This document shows positions 44,932 to 55,451 of a stretch of DNA of 64,000 nucleotides, piece after piece (positions within the stretch are counted from its first letter, which is position 1; each line of letters starts with the position of its first letter). Source of the DNA: Candidatus Pantoea persica (GTDB lineage Bacteria; Pseudomonadota; Gammaproteobacteria; Enterobacterales; Enterobacteriaceae); assembly GCF_013753875.1 (NCBI RefSeq), contig NZ_SMDS01000017.1, forward strand, positions 1 to 64,000. Reading direction: 5' to 3'. A program made the position numbers and the translations under genes. The notes below the pieces were generated by a model that was not told the DNA's origin, did not search any database, and worked only from the letters and a program-made list of their open reading frames with translations.

Positions 44932-46218
44932 ATGAGTAAGTCAGAAAACCTGTTTGCCGAAGCACAACGCCTCATTCCCGGCGGCGTTAATTCGCCGGTG
45001 CGTGCGTTTACCGGCGTAGGCGGCACGCCGCTGTTTATCGAACGCGCCGACGGCGCTTACCTCTACGACGCCGATGGCAAAGCCTATATCGACTATGTCG
45101 GCTCATGGGGTCCGATGGTGCTGGGCCATAACAATGCCGAGATCCGCAACGCGGTGATCAAAGCCGCCGCGCACGGCCTGAGCTTCGGCGCGCCGACCGA
45201 GATGGAAGTGAAGATGGCGCAGCTGGTGTGCGAGCTGGTGCCGAGCATGGATATGGTGCGCATGGTGAACTCCGGCACCGAGACCACCATGAGCGCCATT
45301 CGCCTGGCGCGCGGCTTTACTGGCCGCGACAAGATCATCAAGTTCGAAGGCTGCTATCACGGCCACGCCGACTGCCTGCTGGTGAAAGCGGGCTCCGGCG
45401 CGCTGACGCTGGGCCAGCCGAATTCGCCCGGCGTGCCGGCCGATTTCGCCCGTCATACTCTGACCTGCACCTATAATGATCTCGACTCGGTGCGCGCCGC
45501 GTTCGAGCAGTATCCGGACGAGATCGCCTGCATTATCGTCGAGCCGGTGGCAGGCAACATGAACTGCATTCCGCCGCAGCCGGACTTCCTGCCCGGCCTG
45601 CGCGCGCTGTGCGACGCCTTCGGCGCGCTGCTGATCATCGACGAGGTGATGACCGGCTTCCGCGTGGCGCTGGGCGGCGCGCAGGAATATTACAACGTGA
45701 AGCCAGATCTGACCTGTCTCGGCAAAATCATCGGCGGCGGCATGCCGGTGGGCGCCTTTGGCGGACGCCGCGAGGTGATGGATGCGCTGGCCCCGACGGG
45801 TCCGGTTTACCAGGCGGGCACACTGTCCGGCAACCCCATAGCCATGGCGGCGGGCTTCGCCTGTCTGACACAGATCGCCCAGCCGGGCACCCATCAGACG
45901 CTGACCGAGCGCACCACCCAGCTGGCGCAGGGCCTGCTGGCGGCGGCGCAGGCGGAGAACATCCCGCTGGTGGTAAACCACGTCGGCGGCATGTTCGGCA
46001 TATTCTTCACCGAGGCTGACAGCGTGACCTGCTACGCCGACGTGACGCAGTGCGACGTGGCGCGCTTTAAGCGATTCTTCCACCTGATGCTGGAACTGGA
46101 AGAAGGGGTGTACCTTGCGCCGTCCGCCTTCGAAGCGGGCTTTATATCGCTGGCGCACAGCGTTGAGGACATCGAGCGCACCGTTGACGCCGCGCGTCGC
46201 TGTTTCGCGAAGCTGTAA
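44932..46218 (+). CDS. hemL: Glutamate-1-semialdehyde 2,1-aminomutase
   Basis: PLP enzyme making 5-aminolevulinate for haem. The start is ATG 44932 ([12 protein letters not shown]), 428 aa (E. coli 426); the longer reading from 44659 runs over erpA. The PLP lysine is Lys265 ([10 protein letters not shown]), with cofactor Asp in [10 protein letters not shown]. Intact. In E. coli clcA lies between erpA and hemL; it is absent here. hemL converges on the dead fhuB. Confidence 0.97.
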   Translation: MSKSENLFAEAQRLIPGGVNSPVRAFTGVGGTPLFIERADGAYLYDADGKAYIDYVGSWGPMVLGHNNAEIRNAVIKAAAHGLSFGAPTEMEVKMAQLVCELVPSMDMVRMVNSGTETTMSAIRLARGFTGRDKIIKFEGCYHGHADCLLVKAGSGALTLGQPNSPGVPADFARHTLTCTYNDLDSVRAAFEQYPDEIACIIVEPVAGNMNCIPPQPDFLPGLRALCDAFGALLIIDEVMTGFRVALGGAQEYYNVKPDLTCLGKIIGGGMPVGAFGGRREVMDALAPTGPVYQAGTLSGNPIAMAAGFACLTQIAQPGTHQTLTERTTQLAQGLLAAAQAENIPLVVNHVGGMFGIFFTEADSVTCYADVTQCDVARFKRFFHLMLELEEGVYLAPSAFEAGFISLAHSVEDIERTVDAARRCFAKL

Positions 46219-46261
46219 AAAGCGAGCCGGCGCGGTGGTTAGCTCTCTGTGAGAAAGAAAT

Positions 46262-47158
46262 TTACCGCGAGCGTCTTAACAGCCAGATAAAGTAAGGCGC
46301 CCCAATGAACGTCGCCATCGGTCCCGCCGGCAGCTGATCCGGGAACGCCAGCAGCATCAGCCCCGCGCCGAATACCCTCGCCATCATCAGCTGCGGCAGC
46401 GCGCGGCGGAAGCCGAGCATGCGCGCGATATGCGGCGCCATCAGGCCGATAAAGCCGATAATGACCGCCACGCTCATCAGCTGCGCGCTGAGCAGGATCG
46501 CCAGCGCCACGCCGTCTTCCAGCCCCATCAGCGTCAGCGGCCGGCGCAGCACCAGCACAAAGGCGAGCAGCTGACGCGGCCAGAGCAGGCTGACGTTCTC
46601 CCAGCCCATCTGGCTCGGCGCACCGGTGCTCCAGAGAAACATCATCTGCAGGTGGTCATGATTGAAGATGGCAAAGATCTGGTTCACCGCGCTGCTGTAG
46701 AGGCTCAGCACTAGCCCGGCGAGGATCAGCGTCACCGGCGACAGCCGCCTGCCCTAGGCGACGCCGAACACCACCGCGCCCACCGCCAGCGCGCCAATCA
46801 GCGCCGTCAGCGGCGTGGTCGCCGCGCCGCCCGGCAGCTGCCATAGCGTCGCCACGGTAATGCCGAGCTGTGCGCCAGACGAGACGCCCAGCGTGATCGG
46901 CTCCGCCAGCGGATTGCGCAGCGCCCGCTGAAACAGCAGCCCCGCCAGCCCCAGTCCGGCGCCGACCAGTAGCGCCAGCCCGATGCGCGGCAGCAGGCTT
47001 TAGTAGAACAGCATCTGGTCGATATTATTGAGATCGGGCGCCGTCAGCGCCTGCGACCACTGCGCCGTCGGCAGCGCCGCACGCAGATTGATAACGCTCA
47101 GCAGCTGCGCCAGTAAAAACAGCGCGGTCAGCAGCACGGGGAAAATTCGTTGGCACAT
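46262..47158 (-). pseudogene. fhuB: Ferrichrome permease FhuB, broken with a large internal deletion
   Basis: Inner-membrane permease for hydroxamate siderophores, normally about 660 aa with two homologous halves. ATG 47156-47158 overlaps the fhuD stop. The first half reads to RPLTLMGLEDGVA, then passes into GFIGLMAPHIARMLGFRR, a sequence belonging to the end of the second half, and finishes with FIGAPYFIWLLRRS. About 1 kb in the middle is gone. An ochre codon (47000-47002) and an amber replacing Trp (46754-46756) add to this. The join falls in a motif shared by both halves, so recombination between the halves is the likely cause. Confidence 0.94.
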
Positions 47159-47789
47159 CAGCGCGTCTCCAGCGCGCGTTCCAGCACGCGAACAAAGTGC
47201 AGCGCCGACAGGTTGCACCGTAATACCAGACCGCCGGCACGCGCTGAAAGCGTCCGGCGCGCACAAAGGGCAGTGCCTACCACAGCGGCTGCGGGCGAGC
47301 TGTGCCATATCGGTATCGTTGTTATGATCGAAGCAGATCGCCTCGACGTCGCGCAGATGCGTCAGCCGTTCGATGCCGATCACCGCGCTGCCCCAGAATT
47401 TGGTTTCGCCCTGCCACGCGTTGGTCAGGCCGAGCTGCTCCATCACCTCCAGAAACAGGCTGTTTTTTGCCGAACGCCAGCGCGCGGCGGAGAGCGGTTT
47501 GCCGTCGCCGCGGTTGAGGTCGAAGCCCATGATCGGCGCGATGCGCTGCAGTTTTTCCGGCGGCAGGCCGTAGCCGTTGGAGCAGAGGATTAGCGACGGC
47601 TGCAGCTGCGTCATCAGTTCAAGGTTCGGTTCGGTGCACAGTCCGACGTCCACCGTGTGCGGCGGCAGCTGCGGCTCGCCGACCCAGATGTTGTAGTTGC
47701 GCGTGTCGGCCACCGCCAGCGGCGCGCAGCAGCAAGGCGCTCAGCCACAGCGACAGCGCCGCCAGCAGGCGACGACGTGTGATCTCCAT
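47158..47789 (-). pseudogene. fhuD: Ferrichrome-binding protein FhuD, broken
   Basis: Periplasmic siderophore-binding protein, normally about 296 aa. ATG 47787-47789 starts a twin-arginine-type leader (TRRRLLAALSLWLSALLL). A deletion then jumps to GVADTRNYNIWVGEP, losing about 35 codons, with a frameshift. A second deletion of about 60 codons lies near 47495, before KNSLFLEVMEQLG. A frameshift near 47275 scrambles the C-terminal PFVRAGRFQRVPAVWYYGA segment. The stop overlaps fhuB in TGATG. Confidence 0.93.
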
Positions 47790-47791
47790 GC

Positions 47792-48518
47792 TCAGGCCCT
47801 CAGTAGACAAAGCTGACCAGCGCGCCGCCCCGCGGATGCGGCAGGATGCCCATCGGGATGCCGTAAATCGCGCCCAGCACCTCGGCCTGCATGAATGGCG
47901 TCTGGCGCCCCTTCGGCGATCACCGTCAGGCCGCGCTCGCGGCTGAGGCGCTGGATCAGCGCCAGCACCTCGACCTGATGGGCGATATCCAGCGCCGAGG
48001 TCGGCTCGTCCAGCAGAAGGCAGCGGCTGTTCTGCGCCACCAGCATCGCCAGCCAGGCGCGCTGGCGCTCGCCACCAGAAAGGCTGTCCACCAAGCGCGC
48101 GGCCAGCGGCTTTAGCCCGACCTAGGCGATCGCCTCGTCCACGCGCACGCGATCCTGCTGACCGAAGCGCCCCAGAGCGCCGTGCCACGGGTAGCGACCA
48201 ATCGCCACCAGCTCGCGCACCGTCATGCCTTCGGTGGCGGGCAGCTGCGGCAACAGGTAGGCAACCTCGCGCGCGAAGGCTTTGCTGTTTCCACGCCTCA
48301 ACCGGCGTATCGTTGAGCAGCACGCGCCCTTCGCTGGCGGCCTGATGGCGTCCCAGCATTTTGAGCAGGGTCGATTTGCCGGAGCCGTTGTAGCCGATCA
48401 GCGCGGTGACGTTGCCGGACGAGAAGGTCAGAGAGAGCGGATGCAGCAGCGTACGGCCAGGCACGTGAAAGCTGATGTTATCCAGCGTAAAGGTTGCGGC
48501 GTCGTGCGGAGGCACCAT
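47792..48518 (-). pseudogene. fhuC: Ferrichrome ABC transporter ATPase FhuC, broken
   Basis: ATPase driving FhuBD uptake, normally about 265 aa. ATG 48516-48518 gives an intact start with Walker A (GYNGSGKST). The frame breaks near 48290, after VEAWKQQ. An amber replaces a Leu-like position at 48122-48124. The signature [10 protein letters not shown] and Walker B CLLLDEP survive. A deletion of about 30 codons near 47915 removes the H-loop region between LTVIA and the C-terminal [13 protein letters not shown]. Confidence 0.93.
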
Positions 48519-48559
48519 TATTATCCCAGGTTAAACGGGCGCCGCAGCGCCCGGTTGCA

Positions 48560-50784
48560 TCAGAAACGGAAAGTGGCGGTGCCGACGATTTGACGTTCTG
48601 CGCCCCAGTAGCAGGCGTAGTCGCGATAGCAGCTGGCGACATACTCGCGGTCAAACAGGTTTTTCACGTTGAAGCCCACTGACGAGCCCGGCAGGCCGAA
48701 GCGGCCGAGATCGTACTTCAGCATGGCGTCAACCGTGGTATAGCCGGCGACGTCGAAGTTCCGGTTTGAGTTTACACCGTTGCGCTCATTTTCCTCATAC
48801 AGCCCTTTGCTTTCGCCAACGTAGTGCACGCCTGCGCCGACCGTGACGTCGGAGAGCGCGGTCTCATGGAAGGTGTAGTCCGCCCACAGCGACGCCATAT
48901 GCTTCGGCACCTGCACCGGCGTGCGGCCGTGTAATTTATTATCTTCTGTGTATTCCGCATCGGTGTAGGTATAGGCTGCCGTCAGGTCGATTATTGGCGT
49001 TCACCGCCGCTTTGGCTTCCAGCTCGACGCCGCGTGAACAAATTTCGCCACTCTGCACACTGGAGAACGGGTGATTTAGCGTACCGGGATCCGCCGTCAG
49101 GTTTTTCGTCTTAGTCAGCTGGTAGAGCGCCGCAGTCATGGTGATCGGGCGATCCTTCGGCACATACTTCACGCCCGCTTCGTACTGTTTGGCGCGTAAA
49201 GGATCAAAGGCCTGGCCTTCATAGGTCGAACCCGAATTGGGAATAAAGGCTTCGCTGTAGCTGAAGCAAGGCGCGATGCCGTTGTCGAAGACGTAGTTCA
49301 GCCCGCCGCGCCAGGTAAAGGCCTGATCGTTTTGGCGATCAATGGGTTATTGCGATCTTAGACCGACGTCATGGTGTAATCGTAGCGACCGCCCAGCGTC
49401 AGCACCCAATGGTTCTACTCCATCTGATCCTGTGCATAGAAGCCGGTCTGGCGCTGTTTATTGAGGTGCTGATAAGGATCCGTATGGTGTGACGCTCTCA
49501 TCGCCATACTGCGGCGCAACGGCGTTCAGGCTTCTGGCAGAACCAAACTGCACATCGATATCGTTACGCGTACGCTGGAAATCAACGCCCAGCAGCAGCG
49601 TATGATCCAGCGCGCCGGTGGCGAACGTTGCCTGCGTTTGAGTATCGACGGCGAACTGATTCAGCTTCTCATCCGACGACGCCGATCCGCGCATAATCGA
49701 CTGGGTCGCGGCGTCAAAGCCGTTGCCGTAGATGCTGCGGTAGTCGGTGCGCAGATCGGCTTAGCGCAGGTTCTGGCGCACCGTCCAAGTGTCGTTGAAG
49801 CTGTGCTCGAAGCTGTAGCCGAGCATTTTAGTGTTGCGCGAGATTTTGTTGCTCTCTTCGCCCTCATCGAAATCGGTCGGCAGCTTGTACTCGCTGCCGT
49901 CGGCGCGCGTAATTGGCACCACCGTGCCCTGGCGCGGCAGCCAGCCGTAATAGCCGGTTTCCGGCTCGTTCAGGAAATAGGTCAGCAGATCGAAGCGGGT
50001 ATTTTCATCCGGCCGCCAGCTGAACGACGGCGCCAGGGTGTAGCGCTTCTCTTTGTTCATATCCTGCTGCGCGTCGGCGCTGCTGGCGAGGCCGGTCAGG
50101 CAATAGCTGTAGACGCCATTGTCATCCAGCGCGCTGCTGAAGTCGAAGCCGGTGGAGAAAAGATTGTCGCTGCCCATCTGAAACTGCACTTCGCGCAGCG
50201 TCTCCTGCATCGGGCGCTTGCTAACCAGCACCACCACGCCGCCCGGGTCGCTCTTGCCGTAGAGCACGGAAGCCGGGCCGCGCAGCAGTTCGGCGCGCTC
50301 GAGGAAATAGGGATCGATGGCGAATTCAGAGTAGTTGTTGCTCTGCAGCTTCAGGCCGTCAAGGTACTGGTTGGTGTTGGTTTCGCTGAAGCCGCGGATC
50401 GACAGGGCGTCGATGACCTGAGAGCTGCCGCGGTTGCCGGTCAACACGCCCGGCGTGTAGTTGAACGCCTCTTTTACCGAGGCGATCTGATGCGCTTCCA
50501 TCTCTTCGCGCGTCACCACCGAGACCGACTGCGGGTTTTTCTAAAGCTGCGTATTGGTCGGTTTTAGTGCCGGTCGCGCTCTGCTTCGCCGCAATGGTCG
50601 GCGCCAGACCCCAGGCACTCTCCTGCGGCACAGCGGCGGCGCCGTCCACCGACACTACCAGCGTCTCCTCAGCCAGCGCGGAGGCGCTTACTGAGTCAAC
50701 AATCACCGCAATGCTCAATGCCAGCGGGCGGCGGGCGGCGGGAAAACGCGCCGCGCAGGTAACAAGGAAAAATCGATCGCGCAT
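48560..50784 (-). pseudogene. fhuA: Ferrichrome outer membrane receptor FhuA, broken
   Basis: TonB-dependent receptor, normally about 740 aa, and also a common phage receptor. ATG 50782-50784 and the signal region are present. A one-base loss near 50555 is followed by amber 50541-50543. Ochre codons stand at 49761-49763 and 49358-49360, and an amber replaces Trp at 49415-49417. Several frameshifts lie between 48970 and 49480, and there are losses around 49500-49740. The plug (ERAELLRGPASVLYGKSDPG) and the last strands ending in ATFRF are readable. It is the first gene of the fhuACDB operon, which is dead in all four genes. Confidence 0.94.
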
Positions 50785-50832
50785 TCATAGTGAGAGTCTC
50801 TTGAATGAAATAGTAGGCGGGCGAATGGAAAC

Positions 50833-50851
50833 GAGAATGATTGTTATGCCG
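50833..50851 (-). promoter_or_regulatory. Possible Fur box upstream of fhuA
   Basis: GAGAATGATTGTTATGCCG has a strong left half (8/9 of GATAATGAT) but a weak right half. It lies about 50-70 bp upstream of the fhuA start, the place expected for an iron-repressed promoter. The decayed half may be a relic. Confidence 0.5.
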
Positions 50852-50945
50852 GAAGGCATTTTAGGCGAAACTCTGCGCTTTCCACAAGCGCTAATCCCGC
50901 GCGTCTCGCCGTCTGGCGGGCCTTTGCGCAGTATTGATCGGGCAC

Positions 50946-50973
50946 AAAAAAAGGGCGCCTTAGCGCCCTTTTT
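50946..50973 (-). terminator. Terminator after mrcB
   Basis: Stem AGGGCGC / GCGCCCT with a four-base loop, with T-runs on both strands, so it could stop transcription both ways. It lies 11 bp beyond the mrcB stop. Confidence 0.87.
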
Positions 50974-50983
50974 AACCGACGTT

Positions 50984-53434
50984 TTAGTTGCCGCCGAACA
51001 TATCTTTAATCCAGCCCGCGACGCCGTCGCTCTCTTTCTGCTGCTGCTGACAGAGCGCGTCAGGATCCAGCGCCCAGACCGGCAGTGAGCGCCAAGTGCT
51101 GCTGCCGGTGCCGCAGACGAAGTTGCCTGCCGTGTCGACGTTCATCATTGAGACATCTTCCGGCGGCGTCAGCACCAGTGGCATCGGCGCCTGGTTGTCC
51201 AGGTAGCGGCGGTAGATCTGCATCGCGCCGCTGGCGCCGTAGAGCTTGCTCGGCTGGTTGTTGTCGCGGCCCACCCAGGTAATGGCGACCTCTTTGCCGT
51301 CGACGCCGGCAAACCAGCTGTCGATCAGGTCGTTGGTGGTGCCGGTTTTGCCCGCCAGATGCGCCTTCGGATAGCGTGCGCCCAGCGCGCGCGCCGTGCC
51401 GTGATCGGCGACCTGCTGTATGGTGTAGAGCGTCAGGTAGGCGGCCTGCGCCGGCTCAACGCGCTGCGCCTGCGGATAGCTCTGGTAAAGCATGCTGCCA
51501 TCTTCGGCGATTACCGAACGCACCGCTGAGAGCGACGCGCGGTTGCCGCCGCTGGCAATAGACTGGAACGCCTGCGCCACTTCAATCGGCGTCAGGTTCA
51601 GCGCCCCCAGCAGCATCGACGGCACCGGATTGAGCTGATCTTTCGGCACGCCGAGCTTCGTCCAGGTATCCACCACCGCTTCCAGCCCAAGCGTCGTGCC
51701 GAGATTCACCGTCGGCACGTTCATGGAGTTGGTCAGCGCATCCACCAGCATCACCTTGCCGCTGAAGCGACGATTGTCGTTCATTGGCTTCCAGACGCTG
51801 CCGTTCGGCTGTTTCAGCGCAATCGGCTCATCGGCAATCCAGCTGTTGAGACGATAGGTGTTCGGCTGGCTGAGCGCGGTCAGGTAGGTCGCCGGCTTGG
51901 CCAGCGAGCCGATAGAGCGGTGCGCCTGCAGCGCGCGGTTGTAACCGGCAAACTGCGGATCGGCGCCGCCCACCATGGCGCGAACTTCGCCGCTGAAGCG
52001 GTCCACCACCACCATCGCAGTTTCCAGATCCTTCAGGCCATGCTGTTTTTTCAGAGCCGGAATGCCGTCAAGCACCGCTTTTTCCGCCGCGTCCTGCGAG
52101 ACCGGATCGAGCGTGGTGAAGATTTTCACGCCGGAGAGATCTTTCACCTTATCGCCCAGCTTCGCCTGCAGTTCGTTGCGAACCATCTGCATAAAGGCGG
52201 GCTGCGGCGTGATAACGCCACCTTTCGGTTGCACGCCGAGCAGACGTGCCGAGAGCATGTCGTACAGCTCCTGGTCGATCACCTTCTGCTGCAGCAGCAG
52301 ACGCAGCACCAGATTGCGCCGCTCCAGCGCCAGCTTGGGGTTGCGCCAAGGGTTATAGAGCGAGGCGCCCTTCACCATACCCACCAGCATCGCCTGCTGA
52401 TCGAGGCTCAGCTCGTCGACTGGGCGGCTAAAGTAGTAGAGGCTCGCCAGCGGGAAGCCGCGGATCTGATCGTTGCCCGCCTGGCCGAGATAGACCTCGT
52501 TCAGGTAGAGCTCCAGAATGCGGTCCTTGCTGTAGCGCGCGTCCATGATGACTGCCATATAGGCTTCGCGCGCTTTACGCCACAGCGAGCGCTCGTTGGT
52601 CAGGAACAGGTTTTTCACCAGCTGCTGCGTCAGCGTACTGCCGCCCTGCACTGCTTTACCGGCGGTGATGTTGGCGAGGAAGGCGCGGCCAATCGAGTAG
52701 GGGCTGATGCCGTCATGCTCGTAGAAGTGGCGGTCCTCAATGGCGATCAGCGTGTCGACCAGCAGATCGGGGAAACCGGCGCGCGGCACGAACAGGCGCT
52801 GCTCGCCGTTCGGCGACTGCAGCATGGTGATCAGGCGCGGATCGAGGCGGAAGAAGCCGAAATCACGGCCGGAGTCGAGGTTCTTGATTTCGCTCAGCTC
52901 GTCGCCATCGAACACCATCTGCGCGTGTACCTGGCCCTCTTTACTGTCCGGGAAGTCGAACGGACGGCGCAGTATATCAATGGTGTTGCCCTTCACCGAG
53001 AATTCGCCGGGACGCGTAATGCGCGATACTTCGCGATACTGCGTGCCTTCCAACAGCGCGATCATCTCTTTCTTGCTGTAGGCCATACCCGGCTCGAGGC
53101 TGACCATGCGGCCATAAACGGTGGCGGGCAGCTGCCACACCTTGCCGTCGATGCGCCCGCGGATCTCGGAGTCGAGATAGACGCCCCAGGCGGCCATGCT
53201 CACCACAAACACCAGGAACATCTTGATCAGCCAGCTTAACCAGCGGGGCTTGCCACGCAACGGACGCCCTCCTTTACTTTTACGCGGCACGGGCGCTTTC
53301 TCCTCAACCTCATCGGCAAAATCATCATTATCAAAGTCATCTTTATCCCTGCTGCGACCCCGGCGCGTAGCGTTACGCGGTGGCCTGGGTTGTTTTCCTT
53401 TACGCCCAATGGGTTCGCGATCGTTCCCAGACAT
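50984..53434 (-). CDS. mrcB: Penicillin-binding protein 1B
   Basis: Bifunctional peptidoglycan glycosyltransferase/transpeptidase. It is 816 aa (E. coli 844). A basic, acidic-patched cytoplasmic tail precedes one membrane helix (about 66-86). A UB2H domain, for LpoB contact, spans about 100-190. The glycosyltransferase domain carries EDRHFYEHDG near 228-237. The transpeptidase has SxxK in SIGSLAKP near 507, SMN in TNSMNVP and KTGTT near 695. Intact, with its upstream neighbour hrpB mostly deleted. Confidence 0.96.
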   Translation of the reverse strand: MSGNDREPIGRKGKQPRPPRNATRRGRSRDKDDFDNDDFADEVEEKAPVPRKSKGGRPLRGKPRWLSWLIKMFLVFVVSMAAWGVYLDSEIRGRIDGKVWQLPATVYGRMVSLEPGMAYSKKEMIALLEGTQYREVSRITRPGEFSVKGNTIDILRRPFDFPDSKEGQVHAQMVFDGDELSEIKNLDSGRDFGFFRLDPRLITMLQSPNGEQRLFVPRAGFPDLLVDTLIAIEDRHFYEHDGISPYSIGRAFLANITAGKAVQGGSTLTQQLVKNLFLTNERSLWRKAREAYMAVIMDARYSKDRILELYLNEVYLGQAGNDQIRGFPLASLYYFSRPVDELSLDQQAMLVGMVKGASLYNPWRNPKLALERRNLVLRLLLQQKVIDQELYDMLSARLLGVQPKGGVITPQPAFMQMVRNELQAKLGDKVKDLSGVKIFTTLDPVSQDAAEKAVLDGIPALKKQHGLKDLETAMVVVDRFSGEVRAMVGGADPQFAGYNRALQAHRSIGSLAKPATYLTALSQPNTYRLNSWIADEPIALKQPNGSVWKPMNDNRRFSGKVMLVDALTNSMNVPTVNLGTTLGLEAVVDTWTKLGVPKDQLNPVPSMLLGALNLTPIEVAQAFQSIASGGNRASLSAVRSVIAEDGSMLYQSYPQAQRVEPAQAAYLTLYTIQQVADHGTARALGARYPKAHLAGKTGTTNDLIDSWFAGVDGKEVAITWVGRDNNQPSKLYGASGAMQIYRRYLDNQAPMPLVLTPPEDVSMMNVDTAGNFVCGTGSSTWRSLPVWALDPDALCQQQQKESDGVAGWIKDMFGGN

Positions 53435-53530
53435 TCGTTTTATTCTCCAGGCATGTCATTGGCTGGCCGATACTTTAGCGGCTTTTACCCTTTCCGCATG
53501 GCGGAACCTTCTGAATTCGATCCAGCGGAT

Positions 53531-53874
53531 TCAACCCTGCGGGGAATATTTTTTGGTGCGCCTTGTAGGCAAGGCGTTGGTCGGGTTGTCAGGCCAAGGA
53601 TGGCGGGGATAGCGCCCTTTCATCTCTTTCTGCACCTCCGGATACGCGCCTCGCCAGAACGCGGCCAGGTCGCGAGTGATCTGCAGCGGACGCTGCGCAG
53701 GTGACAGCAGTTCCAGCACCAGCGGCACGCGCCCGTCGGCCACAGCAGGATTGCTCGCCTCGCCGAACATCTCCTGAATGCGCACCGCCAGCGCAGGCGG
53801 CTTCCGGTCGGCACAGTGTAATGAGTTGGCAGCGCACTATCCAGCCGCTGACGTTTTTTCGTCACAGTATGCAC
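53531..53874 (-). pseudogene. hrpB: C-terminal scrap of ATP-dependent helicase HrpB
   Basis: The minus strand reads RQRLDSALPTHYTVPTGS, then skips about ten codons with a frameshift, and continues PPALAVRIQEMFGEA to the normal end TRRTKKYS. This is only the last 110 or so residues of a protein of about 810 aa; the DEAH helicase core is absent. Position and strand next to mrcB match E. coli. The family is a DEAH-box RNA helicase-like protein of poorly known role. Confidence 0.9.
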
Positions 53875-53919
53875 GGCGCCGCACGCGCTGGCGAGCTGGC
53901 GAGCTGGCCGCTGCGCTGA
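53875..53919 (+). pseudogene. thpR: Possible last codons of RNA 2',3'-cyclic phosphodiesterase ThpR
   Basis: A short plus-strand reading, GAARAGELASWPLR followed by TGA 53917-53919, resembles the C-terminal end of ThpR (LigT), which in E. coli lies between hrpB and sfsA in this orientation. If so, one deletion removed the 5' ends of both divergent genes and joined their 3' scraps. Too short to be sure. Confidence 0.35.
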
Positions 53920-53931
53920 TCCTGGAGCCCT

Positions 53932-54651
53932 ATGCAGTTTTCACCGCCATTAAAGCCCGCCCGGCTTATTGCCCGCTATAAACGTTTTCTCGCCGACGTC
54001 GTCACGCCGGTAGGGGAAACCCTGACCATTCACTGCGCCAATACCAGGGCGATGACCGGCTGCGCCACACCGGGCGATACCGTCTGGTACTCTACCTCCA
54101 GCAGCCTGACGCGTAAATATCCGCACAGCTAGGAGCTGACAGAGACGCAGCAGGGTCACTGGATCTACGTCAATATGCTGCGCGCCAACCAGCTGGTCAG
54201 GGAGGCGCTGGCGTTGGGCAGCCTGCCAGCACTCGCCGGCTACGAAACCTGTCAGGCGGAGGTCAAATATGGCGCGGAAAACAGCCGCATCAATTTTCTG
54301 CTTCAGGCAACCGACAGGCATAACTGCTATATTGAAGTCAAGTCCGTGACCCTTTTACATCAAGGAAAAGGCTATTTTCCGGATGCGGTGACGGTCCGTG
54401 GTCAGAAGCACCTGCGAGAGCTAAGCGCCGTCGCAGCTGCCGGTCATAGGGCCGTTCTGTTGTTTGCGGTTCTGCACTCGGGGATTGAGGACGTAGCCCC
54501 CGCGCGCCACATCGACGCACGTTACGCAGACCAACTGGTCCAGGCGCAGCAGAATGGCGTAGAAGTGTTGGCTTATCGCGCAGATCTGTCGCCGGCTGGC
54601 CTGGTTCTGAAAAAACCGGCCGCCGTCAGCTTGTCATATCTTTTGCCATAA
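53932..54651 (+). pseudogene. sfsA: SfsA nuclease-like protein, amber mutated
   Basis: DNA-binding, nuclease-fold protein linked in E. coli to sugar fermentation genes; its biochemical role is not firmly known. ATG 53932 starts a full-length frame of 239 codons with one defect: TAG at 54130-54132 where the family has Trp (KYPH-W-ELT). After it the sequence is intact to 54651. The PD-(D/E)xK-like core reads SRIN..EVK, with Asn in place of the usual Asp, so a catalytic residue may also be lost. Translation from an internal start would lack the OB-like N-terminal domain. Confidence 0.88.
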
Positions 54652-54924
54652 AATTTGATATGAATGCGTTGAGCGAGGCGCCAAATACGCTGTTCTTCAC
54701 AGGCTTGTCAAGGTGCGATCATCAATAATTGCCAACCCTGACTGCTTCTGTTATATAGCGGCCTGTTTTTTCCCCGTAGGGGGATCGATGTACCGAATTG
54801 CGGGCAGCACAGCGCAGCATGCCAGGCAAATTATCGTTGAGTTACTAAAACCCAACCGCCTGACGCCGCGATCGCTGCGGTTGAACCACAAAAGGTATAG
54901 TGCGTGTTATCCAGGAGAAACAAC

Positions 54925-55380
54925 ATGCAAGAAGAGCAAAACCGTAAAACATCGTCCCTGAGTATTCTTGCCATCGCTGGGGTGGAGCCATACCAGGAGA
55001 AGCCGGGCGAAGAGTATATGAACGAAGCCCAGCTGCAACACTTCCGTAAAATCCTCGAAGCCTGGCGCAACCAGCTGCGTGATGAAGTGGATCGTACCGT
55101 CTCGCATATGCAGGACGAAGCGGCCAACTTCCCGGATCCGGTTGACCGCGCCGCGCAGGAAGAGGAGTTCAGCCTTGAACTGCGTAACCGCGACCGCGAG
55201 CGTAAGCTGATCAAAAAGATCGAGAAGACGCTGAAAAAAGTCGAAGATGACGACTTCGGCTACTGCGAGTCCTGCGGCGTGGAGATTGGCATCCGTCGTC
55301 TGGAAGCGCGTCCGACCGCCGATCTCTGCATCGACTGCAAGACGCTAGCGGAAATTCGTGAGAAACAGATGGCTGGCTGA
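54925..55380 (+). CDS. dksA: RNA polymerase-binding transcription factor DksA
   Basis: Binds the RNA polymerase secondary channel and works with ppGpp in stringent control of rRNA promoters such as the P1 seen at 1886-1913. It is 151 aa, as in E. coli. The start is ATG 54925, with AGGAG at 54913-54917. Tip residues Asp71 and Asp74 lie in the coiled coil. The zinc finger cysteines are Cys114, Cys117, Cys135 and Cys138. The 273-bp gap upstream must hold its promoter; I see no gene in it. Confidence 0.98.
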   Translation: MQEEQNRKTSSLSILAIAGVEPYQEKPGEEYMNEAQLQHFRKILEAWRNQLRDEVDRTVSHMQDEAANFPDPVDRAAQEEEFSLELRNRDRERKLIKKIEKTLKKVEDDDFGYCESCGVEIGIRRLEARPTADLCIDCKTLAEIREKQMAG

Positions 55381-55393
55381 TGCCATGCCTGAT

Positions 55394-55445
55394 ATCACCG
55401 CGCCGCGGAAAAGCATGCTACGGTTCCGCTGTGCGGTGATTTTTA
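55394..55445 (+). terminator. Rho-independent terminator after dksA
   Basis: Long hairpin ATCACCGC / GCGGTGAT with an inner CGCGGAA / TTCCGCT pairing, followed by TTTTT. Confidence 0.75.
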
Positions 55446-55451
55446 ACGCCT

